In this document: piece by piece, positions 22,501 through 33,987 of the stretch | Numbering within the stretch: the first letter of the stretch is position 1 | How the letters are laid out: the number at the start of each line of letters is the position of its first letter | NCBI GenBank assembly: GCA_021229015.1 | Contig: CM037790.1 | Coordinates: forward strand, 59,111,288 to 59,175,287 | DNA from: Solen grandis | Lineage: Eukaryota > Mollusca > Bivalvia > Adapedonta > Solenidae | Reading direction: 5' to 3' | DNA: 64,000 nt | Position numbers and translations under genes: made by a program | The notes under the pieces: model-generated | Told to the model about the DNA's origin: nothing | The model's input: the letters and a program-made list of their open reading frames with translations, nothing else | Database searches by the model: none

Positions 22501-25500
22501 CTTTAAACTTTTGAAAATAACTTTCTTGTTTTTTAAAAATTTGTTTTTTGGGGGATAAAAAAAAATTTTTTTAAAAAATTTTAAAGGGGGAGTTTCGTTT
22601 TAAAAAAAAAATTGGTTTTGCAGAAAAAATTTAAAAAAGGTTTTTTAAAAAAAACCCCGTCCTAAAAAAATTTTTAAAATTTTTGTGATGTTTAAAGTTA
22701 ACTTTTTAAAATTTTTTACTACTTAAAAAAATATTTTTAAAAAATTTTTCCTTTCTTTATAAAAAAACCCTTTTAAAAAGGGAAAGGCAAACAGGGTGTT
22801 TGGGGGAGGGGCGGGGAAGAAAATCATGGGGCCTTTTTGGGGTAGTAAATTTTTTTGTTTTCTTTGGGGGGGGGCAAAAATTTTTGAAAGGGGAAAAAGG
22901 GACTATAAGGGGAAAGGGAAAATTTTTTAATTTTGGCATTTGGGGAAATTGGGGTTTTTGGGGTTAAAAAAAGGTTTTTTTTTTTGGAACGATTACAAAA
23001 AAAACCCCAAATGCTAAACAAAACTTTTTTAAAAAGAAACAAAAAGAATTTTTTAAAGGCAACGGGGGGTGGGGGAAAACTGAAAAGGGGTTTTCCCACC
23101 CCGGGCTTTACCTTAAAAAGGGGGGCCAAAATTTAAAAGGGGTTTTTTTTAAAAACTCCTTTTTAAAAAAAAAATAAAGGGGGTTTTATTTTTTTTGGGG
23201 AAAAGGCATTAACGGATTTTTTTCAGGGAAAAATTTCTAAATGGAAAAAATCTTTTCCCCTTGTACATAAAATACTTTTATCATCAAAGGGGGAAAAAAT
23301 CTTATTTTTTTTTCTTATTAAAAAATTTATGTTTTTTAAATTTTTAAAGTGTATACATTTATTAAATTTTTTCTTTTTTTTAAATAAAAATTTTTTTTAA
23401 TCATCAAACTTTTTATTTTTTAATTGTTTTTTTCCTTTTCCTTTTTTTTTCTTTATTTTTTTTGTTTTCAAACCCGGGGGTCTGTCCGTAAATCTTCAAA
23501 ACCCTTTTAAAAAAAAAACTTTTTCCAAAAAATTTTTTAAAATTTTTTCCTTTGTATTTTTTTTTAATTTTTTTTATTTTTTTTAATTAAGGGGTATTTT
23601 TAGGTAAAAGGGGTTTGATTTTTTTTTTTTTTTCAAATTTTAAAATTTTTTTTGTTATTGATGAAAAATTTTCGTATTGAAAAAAGTTTTTTTTTTAAAA
23701 ATTTTTTTTAAAAAATTATTTTTTTTTAAAATTTAAATTTATAGCTTGTCCTAAAAAAAGGTTTTTTTAAAAGAATAGAAGAAATTTTTTTACAATTGCA
23801 ACAAGGTTTTCATGAATAAACTAATTTTTAAAAAATTTTTTATTTATATATTTTCTTACTTCTTCTTTTTTAAATAGTTTAATCTCATTTTTCCCTTTTT
23901 TTCAAAATCTTTCCATAAAAAATTTATTTTTTAATTTCCAAAACCCTTTTTTTCAAAGTCAATTTGTTTTTGGTTCTTTTTTCATATTAAAATCAATTTT
24001 TTTTTTTTAAACCCCAAACACTTTTTTTTAAATGAAATTGTTCTATGAACCTTAGTAACTTTCATCCAATTTTTTTATCCTTTTAAAAAATTGAAGTTAC
24101 AAAATATTTTTTTTTATTTTTTTAAATAAAAAATAATTTTTTTTTTTTTTTTCCTATTGGGGTTTTACTCCTAAAAAATTTTAAAATTAAATTAAAAATT
24201 TTCTTTCTTTACACACATCTTTCAGGGGAAAAAGGATTTTTTAATTTTTTTTTTTTCACCTTCACATCCCTAAATCAATTCTATAAAAAACCCTAGGACA
24301 AATGGCGGAACCCCTTTTTTTTCCCCGGGTGAAAAAACCCAATTTTCTAAATTTTTTAAAAATTTGGGGGGTTTTTTTTTAAAAAAATTTTTTAGGTTTT
24401 TTGAGTTGGGGAAAAAAAAATTTTTGGTCAAGTTTTTTTTTCTTAAAAATTTTTAAAATTTTAATTTTTAATTTTTTACGCCCCTTTTTTTTTCTCTAAA
24501 AATTTTTTTCCCTTTCCAAAAGTTAAGTGATTTATTAAAATTTACTGTCTGGGCCTAATACCCCGGGAAAAACCCCCCCCCAACCCCAAACCCAATCCCA
24601 ACTTAAAAAAAAACAATCCAAAATTTTAAAACCCATTCCAAATTTTAAACCCAACAATAACAAAACGGGGGGTTTTAATTGTTTTTTTAAGAAGAAACTT
24701 CAAAAATTTTTTAAAACGATCACAAGATAAAAATTTTTTTAAAATAAATTCGTAATCCTGTAAAGTTTTCAATTATGTACCCCAAATTTTTTTGCTAGAA
24801 TAATCATTTTTAAAATCCTTCTTTTTTAATGTTGAAAAAAAATTTTTTTAAAATCTGGTAATTTTGTTTTTTTAATTTTTTTAATAAAATAAATATTTAA
24901 TGGAAAAATCCTTTTGTTTTAAAAATTTATGTCTTTAATTTACTTTCAAAAAAAGGGAAATTATCTATTATTTGTTATAAAACCCTTTTTTCCAAAAAAA
25001 CATAAGAACTAAAATCAAATTTTTTTTTTAATATGATCCTAATCTTAGAAAAATACTTCTAAATTTTTTTGAAAAAAATTTTACTTTTTATTTTATTTCT
25101 ATTTCTTTGTTTTTCTTTTAAAAAGTAAAATATAATTAAACCTTATGAAAAAATACGGGGATTAATTTTTTTCTTTCCTTTTTTTTGTTTACTGATTACA
25201 TGTTTCCCCTCTATTTTCCCCCCAAAAAGATTTGTTTCTTACTTTCGGATAAATTATTATTATCAAAATTCAAAATTTTTTCAAAATTTCATTTGTTCTT
25301 TTGAAATTTTTATCTTCTTCCTCTTTACAAGTATTATTCTTTTTTTCATTCATAGTTTAAAATTTTTTTTTTTAAAATATACTTTTTTTTTTTTCTTTTT
25401 TTTTGATTTTTTCCAAACAAAAAAAATATTGTGATTTAAAATATTTGGTAATCAATTTTAATATATTCCATAAATTTTTTTTTGTTTAAAAAATTTTTAT

Positions 25501-25600
25501 TTTTAAGATTTTTAATTTTTTAAAAATTAAAAAATAATTTTCAAAATCACAATTATAAAAAAATGGTAATTTATTTTTAAACTGGTAATTCTTTAAAATT
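19600..25600. other. Homopolymer-dominated, unreadable core of the element
   Basis: Almost the whole 6 kb consists of runs of 4-10 identical bases (blocks of A, T, G and C following one another). This is unlike the sequence on either side, and no frame stays open. By position it should hold most of the DNA polymerase B gene and any ATPase, protease or capsid genes. I read nothing reliable here. ORFs within it are chance products of runs. Confidence 0.7.
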
Positions 25601-25639
25601 TTAAAAATATTCTTTCCTATCTCAGGCATTACAGATTTA

Positions 25640-26380
25640 CAATATTTGTATAATAACATATTTCTTTATGTTTTTCTAAAGTTGTTTTCTCTTTGAAATC
25701 CTTGTAAACAAATTTTTGTAAATTGTTTATGATTATTCTTATAACGAAACTATCTAAATTTTAATTAAACAATAATGGGGATTTTCATTACTTTCAATGT
25801 TTAAGAGATCAATTACACGGAACGGCTGTGTAACCTATTTTCACTTTCAATGTTGAAAATAAATGGATATAAAGATTGTTTATTTATTGAATCTTTTATG
25901 CAAAAAATTTATAGATATTTATTTTGTTCTCTTACTTTTGGAATATCTTTTATAGATACAGGATATTCAATTTCCCTTTCATATTAAGTTTATTTTCATA
26001 TGGTTTATAATTAGATACTCTTTGTTTGTGTGTATTGCAGGGGAAAAATTTGATGTATTTTCCCGAGAAAACATTTATCATCTTTATTTTGAAAATTTTA
26101 ATATTACTTGATTTAAATGAAGAGGTATATAAAAATGAAGCTTTCTGAAAATTATATTTATATTGTTTTACTTTACACTTTTAATATTTCTAAAAACAAA
26201 ACCAATCCTCTTTCTTTAAATTTATCTACCCAAGCTTCAAATTTTCTTCAAATATTATAGAATTAGACATTTATTTTGTGTTTGAATAACTTTGAACAGA
26301 TGAGAGTAATGACTTTCTATTATATCAAGAGCTAAAGGGGTTAAAAATTCACTTGTTATTATTTTTTTTTATTTTCAAAG
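25640..26380 (-). pseudogene. DNA polymerase type B (protein-primed family), N-terminal region relic
   Basis: Minus-strand fragments keep family landmarks. LTPLALDIIESHYSHL is at about 26260-26360. GKYIKFFPCNTHKQRVSNY, then KPYENKLN and KDIPKVREQNK, lie at about 25900-26060. KQSLYPFIFNIES and HYCLIKI lie at about 25720-25900. The order matches the region before the exonuclease domain in Polinton/adintovirus-type polymerases: a conserved RVS-Y phrase, an IEYPV..KDIPK phrase and a PHYCLIK phrase. Frames change several times. The exonuclease and polymerase motifs should lie further left, inside the homopolymer-ridden block, and cannot be read. In an intact element this enzyme replicates the genome from protein primers. 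Confidence 0.6.
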
Positions 26381-26589
26381 GAAAGTGTTAATAACTTTTT
26401 TTTTCTTTTAATAAATTTATATTTTTAGTTTTTTCTTCTTTACATAAATTTTTAATATTAGTTTCAGTAATAAGATCTTTAAAATTCTTGGTCTCATTTT
26501 AATAAAATAAATTTTAATTATGATAATTTTTCATATAATCGGGTTTCTAACTAAAAACTCTTGATACGCCCTTTTTTTACTTTACTTTG

Positions 26590-26740
26590 TTGTTTTTATA
26601 ATGTTTTTGTTGATTAGGTAGACATTGTTTACAGCGATTTAATACCAAATTTTTTTCCTGTTTGTTTGTAATATTCACTTGTAGTTTGTATTCTTTCATT
26701 TTGACAAACTTTTGATCTGACTTTTTTAAGAAAACAATTT
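26590..26740 (-). pseudogene. Possible zinc-ribbon mini-gene fragment
   Basis: The minus strand reads a short open piece with a cysteine, SEYYKQTGKKFGIKS, and a following lysine-rich stretch. The layout recalls the CxxC..YK..DG..CxxC ribbon seen in some phage and virus HNH-type proteins, but only part of the cysteines is visible. It is weak and included because of its position between polymerase and integrase. Confidence 0.2.
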
Positions 26741-26754
26741 TAAGCTATTTAAAA

Positions 26755-26988
26755 ATGGATCACCTAAAAATTAATTGTTTACGTTTAAAAAGAATACTGA
26801 AAAAAAAATTCAGTAAACAAGTAAAAACAACCAACAATAGACAAATGTTAAAAGGTAAATGTTCTGAGTGTGGATCTAAGAAAAATAGATTTATAGGAAC
26901 AAATGGTTTCACCAAAGGGATAAAATTTAAACTGATGAATTACATCAAAAGTTTTAAAGAAATTTCCCTAAAAACGTGTTTTTGTTGA
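26755..26988 (+). CDS. Small CxxC protein of the element (DUF5679-like fragment)
   Basis: A 77-codon ORF. The N-terminus is rich in Lys and Leu, and residues 31-46 carry MLKGKCSECGSKKNRF with a single CxxC. A growing set of virus and Polinton-like proteins carries a very similar MVKGKCSVCG-type ribbon (DUF5679), often followed by a phospholipase-like domain. Here the sequence instead runs into the integrase region after about residue 50, so it is either truncated or was fused by deletion. It lies on the same strand and directly upstream of the integrase. Confidence 0.5.
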   Translation: MDHLKINCLRLKRILKKKFSKQVKTTNNRQMLKGKCSECGSKKNRFIGTNGFTKGIKFKLMNYIKSFKEISLKTCFC

Positions 26989-26989
26989 T

Positions 26990-27602
26990 TCAATAGATAA
27001 AATATGGGCTGTTGATTTGGTAGATATGCAACAATATTCAAAACAAAATAAACACTAAAAATATTTATTAGCATTATAGATGTTTTTAGTAAATATGGTT
27101 GGTTAATTCCATTGAAAAATAAAACAGAATAAAGTAAGTGAAGCATTTAAAACATTAATTGAAGAAAGAAAACCAATTTTTATTTGGTCAGATAAAGGAT
27201 CTGAATTTTATAATCACAAGTAAAAGAATTGTTAAAAGATAATAACATAAAAATTATTTTCAACTTAGAATGAAGAAAAACTAGTGTAGTAGAACGTTGG
27301 ATAGGAACTATGAAACAACAATTTTAAAAATTTTTACTGCTCATGAAACTACTAAATATTATGATGTATTGATCAATTAGTTAAAGATTTTAATAATACA
27401 ATTCCCTTCTTCAATTAAAAAGACACCTGTTGAAGCAAGTAAATCAGAAAATACATTTAAAAGTGTATGAAAATTTATATCCAGAAAAGAAAGAAAAAAT
27501 TTAAGAAACCTAATTAAGTTGGAGATAGAGTAAGAATAACAAAAAAGAAAGGTAAATTTGAAAAGGGTTTTAAAACTCGTTGGACAGAGAAATATTTGTA
27601 AT
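26990..27602 (+). pseudogene. Retroviral-type integrase (rve, DDE) of the element, truncated
   Basis: The plus strand keeps an unmistakable rve core in shifting frames. DKIWAVDLVDMQQYSKQNK holds the first Asp (codon 27014-27016). DVFSKYGWLIPLKNKTE follows. FIWSDKGSEFYN holds the second Asp (27191-27193), and VERW holds the Glu (27292-27294). D1 to D2 is 59 codons and D2 to E about 34, close to the D,D-35-E layout. EKGFKTRWTEKIF is the last readable phrase. Sequence after about 27602 is host-like, so the C-terminal third is missing. The intact enzyme would join element ends to host DNA. At least four shifts or stops make this copy inactive as assembled. Confidence 0.8.
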
Positions 27603-28008
27603 TTTGTCCCTCATTCGACAGATCGGGTCACACTGATTTTTAGTTTGTCTGTCTGCCTTTTTGTTACAAAACTTTAACCTTAGAAATAACAAGGAAGTCC
27701 TTCCTCCTAGAGCCTCAACAGGTGGATGCATGCACCTTTATTAGGTCTATCCGCCAGGTGACCTTGACCTCCTTCAAATGACCTTGACCCCAAGGTCTAA
27801 GGTCCCTGCGGGGCATTGCATTTATTTGAACTAGCGCTCGTTGTTACTTAAAATAATCCATGATGTAAGCTAATTATGCCCAGTTTTGTATAACATTATA
27901 CATAGATGACATAAAGGCTAGCGGGATTGTCCCGTCTATGCGATAATAATGTAAATGACTTAGAGCACTTTTGTTTTCTTAGAAAATAATTCTATTAACA
28001 TGAACATA
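27603..28008. other. Host flank with AGGTCA-type words
   Basis: Base composition rises to host level directly after the integrase. At 27760-27800, GTGACCTTGACCTCC and ATGACCTTGACCCC are TCAAGGTCA-type sites on the minus strand. No gene is seen. Confidence 0.5.
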
Positions 28009-28305
28009 TGTTAGTTTGTTGGTTTTAACGTCCACCGACAATATTTCAGTCATTTAGAGACTGTCGCCTTAAGACAGATGTAATGCTGTCACTCTGCAGT
28101 ATCTCACCGTAGACACCCAGTCACACTATTTTGACACTGGGCAAACCAGTCTGGAAATACCTTTATATGCTGATTGTCAAGCAAGGGATCTCTACCAGGG
28201 CCTTTTCTTTCTTTTACGACGTTGATATGTCGCGGCCGAGAAACGAACCAATGGCCGTTCGATTCCAGGGCGGACGATCTAACCATACGGAAACCGGGAC
28301 AAGAC
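28009..28305 (-). repeat. tRNA-derived SINE, near full length
   Basis: The plus strand begins with a reversed tail (GTTGGTTTTAACGTCCACCG, then CAATATTTCAGTCATTTAG). It passes the shared body (CCCAGTCACACTATTTTGAC, AGGGATCTCTACCAG). It ends with complements of B-box-like and A-box-like sequence (CGTATGGTTAGATCGTCC on the minus strand). Two ORFs here are translations of the SINE. Confidence 0.8.
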
Positions 28306-28502
28306 TATATGCTTATACTTAAATACTCATAAATAAATAAGATCAATCTATGCAAGAAAAGGAAAATACTTTAAAAAAATATTGCGACCGTACAAACATA
28401 AACGCTTGAGCATTATTTTCACTTTTATTTGTCATATATACTGTCCTAAATCAATTGTAAGGACCTTGTCTTGACTACTCTCGGATTTAAACAATCATTA
28501 TT

Positions 28503-28718
28503 TCATTTGAAATAGCCGCCGTATGCAACCAGTTCTGAAGTTGTCTTAGGACCATATACTATGTTCTCCACGTGCACCTTACGCTTGAGATGATCATCGT
28601 GGGCTTTCGAATGGGTTTGGAACACAACTCCATGCAGTAGTAATTTCAGAACAAGAGCACCGGTTCTTTTCTCACAATATCGCGATGACGCCGAGAATAT
28701 ATGAGATTTCATACACAC
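28503..28718 (-). other. Open stretch of 71 codons, possible but unproven exon
   Basis: The minus-strand ORF has even codon composition and higher GC than its surroundings (KLLLHGVVFQTHSKAH, KVHVENIVYGPK). No domain, acceptor or polyadenylation signal convinces me. It could be a relic of a processed gene or chance. Confidence 0.2.
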
Positions 28719-28874
28719 GCTTATTTAAGATGCTTATCTTTGGGTTTACCGACATATGTATCCCCGTCAGTCAAGTATAGCATTAATTAAAAAAGACAGA
28801 TATTGGTAATGCAGAAGGTGTATATTTTAATTTCATTCAAACATGCATGTGCACGTCCTTTTATCAAATAAGGG

Positions 28875-29105
28875 GCTTCCGTGACAGAGGGTAAAATCAC
28901 GCTTACTCCGACCCTCACCGCCTGGATACGAGTCCCGGCAGGGTCATTCGGATTTTTTAGAAATCCCTCCAGCTGGCTTGCGGTAGATGCCTACCCAGAT
29001 GCCTCCGTGCATTCGGGGTCTTCCTCCACCTATAAGTAGCTGGACGTCGCTATATGACTGAAATACTGTCGCAGCGACGGTAAACTCAAAACCTTAATCA
29101 GTCAA
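28875..29105 (+). repeat. Second SINE family, near full length
   Basis: The head resembles a tRNA (AGAGGGTAAAATCACGCTTA, B-box-like GGATACGAGTCCCGGCAGG). The body includes TGCATTCGGGGTCTTCCTCC. The tail is CTGGACGTCGCTATATGACTG, then AAATACTGTCGCAGCGACGG and TAAAC. The same tail occurs alone at 63493-63545, and its last part near 32230. Confidence 0.75.
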
Positions 29106-29109
29106 TGCT

Positions 29110-31829
29110 TGGAATGCATATATAGATGATTTTTATAAAATATCTCCTGATTTGTGAAGGAGAGATCTTTTCGTTTTTAATTCATTTGTTTATTGTTATA
29201 TATAGGGGCACAAGCCAGTTGTCGTCATTATTTTTGTTATCATTATAAACTGTACCCTATTGTTTAAATGAGTACTCATTACGAAATCGCACACGATCTA
29301 GAAATGAAGTCAACATTTTGGTCAACGATTTTCGAACGAAATGAACACGTTTTTGGGACCGGCACTCGACTTGAGTCCTACATGTTTACATTGGTATTAC
29401 CTGGCTCTAGCGAAATTCATTAAGTACAGTAAAATGCATGAGTTATTCACTGCATGGATATAAGAAATCTTCTGTTTTTTATTGACATATCAGAGACTTA
29501 TAAATAGAGATTGGCAGCTTATCAGTTGCACATATCAATTTTCTAATGTCGTGCGCGGCAAACGAAACTTAAGCGAGACCCGGGTGAGAATGGGAATCAA
29601 AAACATATTTATGAAAAGTTCGAATGGATGTTTAAAATAAAATAATATTGATTCGAGTATGGTTATTTCAATTACTTTAGACATAAACAAACGTCAGTGA
29701 GGTCTATTGACCACACGGAGAGACACAGAGAAGGTAGCTAATCAATCAGTAAACAATCATTCTACATGTTTGCCTTCGAAGATTGGTGTTTCTGACACCA
29801 GTCAAAAGAACAAGAATACCCTTACCGGCAGAAATTACGGGTTAATCATGCATGTACACAAGGCTATTATGTGTCTCGAAGTTTTTTCATACCGCGCTTA
29901 TTCATATTGGACCAGTTATCTACCTGTCTTTCTTCCTTTCTCCGTCTCTCTCTCTCTCTCTCTCAATTTTAATTAAACTAAGAAAGTACTATATTCATGC
30001 ATCCGTCCTTTTCTTTCCTTCATTTAAACTCACTTTTGCTAAAATTAGCTAAAACCATCTTTTATATGTCAAGTTAGTAGTTCAGTCATAAAGGGATTTT
30101 AAACACATGATACTGCACCAAACAGGCCCGGTCTAGTGATCTGGCGGAATGCCCCCCCCCCCCCCTATCATTTTTAATCATAATGCGCGTAGGTGCTTTT
30201 TCCGACATAAAAATGCAATTACATCGAACGTATAATTAGAAAGAAAATATATGTTTTCATTTACATGCAAATGTTTTAAAAGACAGACAAGTCTTTGTTG
30301 TTGTTGTTTTTTTCTCGTAGCATATGTGTCAATCACAGAAACATATACAAACAATTTTCACGTGAACCATGCAACGTTCACTTAGCTATAAACATAAAAT
30401 ATTCAAACCAAAACGAATCAAAATCTGACGCTTTCCTTTCCCGACGACAATCAACGTGAAATTAGATACAAAGGAGTTGAACTAGCACATATTTACTATA
30501 TATTATTTTGGATCATTGCATTGTGAATTATGAAAGCCTCATAAACATATTTAGACAATCATTTGATTACTGATGTATTAGAGCACTGTAATAAGTCAGC
30601 AAACTTTGATTTTTTTTAATAGTTTATAAATTGGACTGGCAAGCAACAATTTCATTCTCTATATCTGTACCGTGACAAAGATTACATACACACATGCGTC
30701 GTTCTTACCGGTTTTGGGCATATCTACCAGTTACTATACACAAACTATGTACTGAATCATGATCTAGATAAAGCGGATCTAAATTTCTTGGGCAAATACC
30801 AAGATAACCTTCAATATTAAAAGTTTATTTTAACTTTTTGTACAAAGTAGGTATAGTACTATTTTCCAGATCACTTTTCCATTGCTGTTTAAAAACATCG
30901 AGTACCCGCTCTTTAAAATATATACATGGACAGTGTTTAAGTTAACAGAAAAGGGGCATTTCCATATCAAAATATAGGTTGTACAATTCTGTTCATAGTT
31001 TCAATATCGTGCGATGCGGTATTACCTGTGATGGGCAGGACGGTATTCAGTACAATTAAAATGGGTTTTTGCTTCCGTTGGCGTATGTGCAAATTGGTAT
31101 TGCAGTCGAATGTAAAACTTTGATTGTAATTATTGTCAGTGACCGATAATTTTCTATGTGATTAATTGGGGGTATCAAATACGTTTTTTTGTGTTTGTTT
31201 TAAATAGATTCGCGTGTGAATGATTATATTTAATAAGTAATTTGTCAGTAGGTGTTTGTATTTTTATCATGTTTACACATGTAGGCCTTAGCCTACTTAT
31301 CGCTTCACCATTCGGTCTGCAAAGCACATTTCATGTCTTATGTTCTCTATTGAGCTTAGAAGTATACATTGTTATTAAATTATATCATGATGGGTGGGAT
31401 AAGTGATGCGTAATGTTTATCTTGTTAATATGCAGTCATAATGTGAAAAACGTTTGGTGTAGTTAATACAGTAAATAAGTGAAATGTGAACTGTCAAACT
31501 GTGCAGTGCTGTTGTTGTAATACAGTTAAATACCTATAAATAACCATATTTGCACCACCGTTTGTGGTATTACCTCAATTTGTATGAGCGTCGCTCAGTA
31601 TTTTTTCCCTACAATGGGCCATGACTTCTATTCCAAATAATATATATATATATTTTAGAAATTCTTGGTTTATATATGTATAGTATGTTTTAATACTAGA
31701 TTTTAAACATCCATTTTTGTGTTTGTTAATTTGTATTTGCTTCCTTTTGAATTTAAATCATAGACCACAGGACCCTGATATTCAGCTAAAAAAAACAACA
31801 AAAAACAAAAAAACCTTAAAACATTGAGT
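29110..31829. other. Intergenic DNA, no gene seen
   Basis: This stretch contains a CT microsatellite (29941-29964), a 19-base C run at 30150-30166 and AT-rich unique-looking sequence. ORFs around 29707-30052 overlap the microsatellite and are not called. Confidence 0.5.
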
Positions 31830-31835
31830 TTTATT
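31830..31835 (-). promoter_or_regulatory. Polyadenylation signal AATAAA
   Basis: TTTATT on the plus strand is AATAAA on the minus strand, 78 bp downstream of the stop codon of the exon at 31913-32060. It is well placed to end that transcript. Confidence 0.6.
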
Positions 31836-31912
31836 CTTTTCTTGATAACAATTGCACTGTGTGACTATTCGTCTGTAGATGGGTATTGATAGACACAAAT
31901 CAAATTTAATTC

Positions 31913-32060
31913 TTAGATAAGTGCCATCTGTGAGCGAGCTGCTTTAATTGCACGTTCTTGGTAGATACTAAGTAACCCTTTCCGGTGGTCAAAGTCCTGA
32001 GGTAAAAGATCCCCATCCTGGAGAAAGATCACTCCGCCGTGGCTGTAAACACAGGCGTAC
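31913..32060 (-). CDS. Terminal coding exon of an unidentified host gene
   Basis: On the minus strand a strong acceptor (CTCTGTCTGTCCTCTAG) is followed by one base completing a split codon. Then 48 codons run to a TAA at 31913-31915. The peptide looks like ordinary conserved protein: YACVYSHGGVIFLQDGDLLP, then QDFDHRKGLLSIYQERAIKA and a polar end. GC content rises across the exon, and an AATAAA lies 78 bp beyond the stop. I cannot name the family. Upstream exons should lie at higher coordinates; the interval to 45.4 kb is filled with repeats and I found none with confidence. Confidence 0.65.
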
Positions 32061-32069
32061 CTAGAGGAC

Positions 32070-33985
32070 AGACAGAGACATATTTAAACCATGGCAGTCT
32101 GGCATGTTTTTCGGGGCATGCTCCCGAGAAAATATTTCCCTTAGACATTGAGCACATTCTGAATAAAGAATAAAGAAAGACTATTAAGTAATGCCTTATA
32201 TTTTTTATGTAATTGAATGCGATGTGTAATTGCAGCGACGGTAAACTAAAAATAATAAATAAATCATTTATTAAATGAGGATATGCTTAATCATTCTAAT
32301 GTAAAGGAAAATATCTCTTCATTTATCATAATTGTCTTTGAGCCAAGTGTAGTCAACAGTACTTGACCTGATATGCATGAATTGCATTTTTATCAGTACA
32401 ATGATAACATCTTAACTCTTATAGTGAACGGTATGAATTATCATTAATGAATTAGTCTTCCCTTAACCAGAGACTTACGGGACTAATTTTGACGTAAAGC
32501 ATCATCGACGCCTTGCATGTTTTTGAAACACGACTTAAATAAAGCAAAGCCATTTCAGAATATGCATACATAATTTGCAAACAGTTGGTCTAAATATTTC
32601 CTCAATGCATTGCTAAATAACCTCAGCTGTAGACCGTTTGGTTCAGAGATATCTAAAGTGTGTTCTAAAAAGTCCATGTAAATAACTAATACATAGATCA
32701 ATAAGGGGACATTTTTATAACAGGCAATTCCTTTTTTTTAATCATTAGAAGAGTTAATTGTTAGGGTCTGCAAGATGCATGGAATTTTCAGACAGTTAGC
32801 TACTAAGGCTGTGTTAATGTTAATTTCAAAACAAACATCATTATCATAATCAACAACAAGAACAATGATAACAAAACAAATCAGTTCAGATAATTTTTTG
32901 GTGTGTGTGTGGGGGCGGGGGCACAGGATTAAAGTACAAGTCCCTGAATTTTATAATCTTCCCATTAGTTATTCCCTTGATAAGAATAGTTCAGTAGCAA
33001 AGCGTTAAGTAACCTGAGCTAGGTGTATGTTTTTTTTTTTCTTTTTGAGAAGGGAAAGCCTCTAAAGTCAAAAGTCAGACACTATAATTTCTACTTACAA
33101 TCATATTACCGCCTTTTATCCATACATTCGTGTTGAAAATAGTTCCACTGGTTGTATAAGTCAACTTTGCAGTTTTAAGTTGGATATATTGCAATGAGAG
33201 CATAAGGTATAATTACAACCAAAAATTCAAATGTTTTCATGCCGCATTTCTATCGGACCATTTCTCCTTTTCTGAGACATAAAACTGTTTTTTAAGTTAA
33301 TCAAATTTAAAGAATTATTCTAATCATGCATCTGCCCTGTTCTTTTCTTCAATTAAATTCACGTTAGCTAAAATCATTAGATTAGGGACAGTTATTGTTG
33401 TCATGTAAGATTTCCTCAAGCCCCACCGATTTGTCTGGTACCCTGGCCCATGACGGGTGGGTGCGCTCTAGTTAACTCTAGAGCGCGTTATTTCGGAAAG
33501 TTTATAAGTATCTGTCTTAAGACAGCTGCATTTTAAGATGGTCCCTATAAAGGACGTTCGCGCCTATTGGTTTTCGTACTTGTCGGTGAAGGTGATGCAA
33601 GTCACTTATTGCCTTATATATAATCCTTTGGAAAAAAAAACCTTTAAAAAAACTGAACCAGTAAAAGCAAAAAAAAAAAGTCGGGGGACTAGAAATGAGG
33701 GTTTTTGATATACAAAATGAGCTATAAAATAATGATGCGACCCTAGCCTCTTGATCTTCCATTTCGTACTAATACTAATTTCCACCACTAATTAAAATAT
33801 TAAAAAGCAAGGTGCCATAAGAATGCTATCTTAACACACGTTCATTAAGATTTTGTTATTATCATCTTGCATTAAATGGTCAATGGTTACTTCATTAAAA
33901 AATAATAGTTGGATGGGGGTTTTATTATCAAACTGCTGCATTGTCATATTTCAATGTCATTGTAAAAATGTGAATCTATCACTGT
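32070..33985. other. Intronic or intergenic DNA
   Basis: If the exon at 31913-32060 is real, this is at least partly its last intron. At about 33420-33500, TCTGGTACCCTGGCCC and a palindromic CTCTAGTTAACTCTAGAG are seen. ORFs at 33517-33788 are low-complexity. Confidence 0.45.
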
Positions 33986-33987
33986 TC

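Larger units (their letters stand above)
15435..27602. mobile_element. Decayed Polinton/adintovirus-like integrated element
   Basis: The block has its own character: dense gene-sized ORFs with about 10-nt gaps, very low GC and virus-like protein content, in contrast to the repeat-rich host flanks. It holds remains of a family-B DNA polymerase (minus strand, 25640-26380), an rve-type integrase with D, D and E landmarks (plus strand, 26990-27602), a CxxC mini-protein, and a cluster of candidate structural genes (15435-19580). Polymerase B plus this integrase defines Polinton/Maverick and adintovirus-like elements. No terminal inverted repeats or target-site duplication were found. The right edge cuts the integrase, and the left edge near 15.4 kb is uncertain. 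I see no canonical protease or packaging ATPase; they may lie in the unreadable 19.6-25.6 kb. Confidence 0.75.

Noticed and set aside
21000..23140. Phe/Lys-rich ORFs in the homopolymer block
   Set aside because: Products of T and A runs; the surrounding sequence is not reliable.
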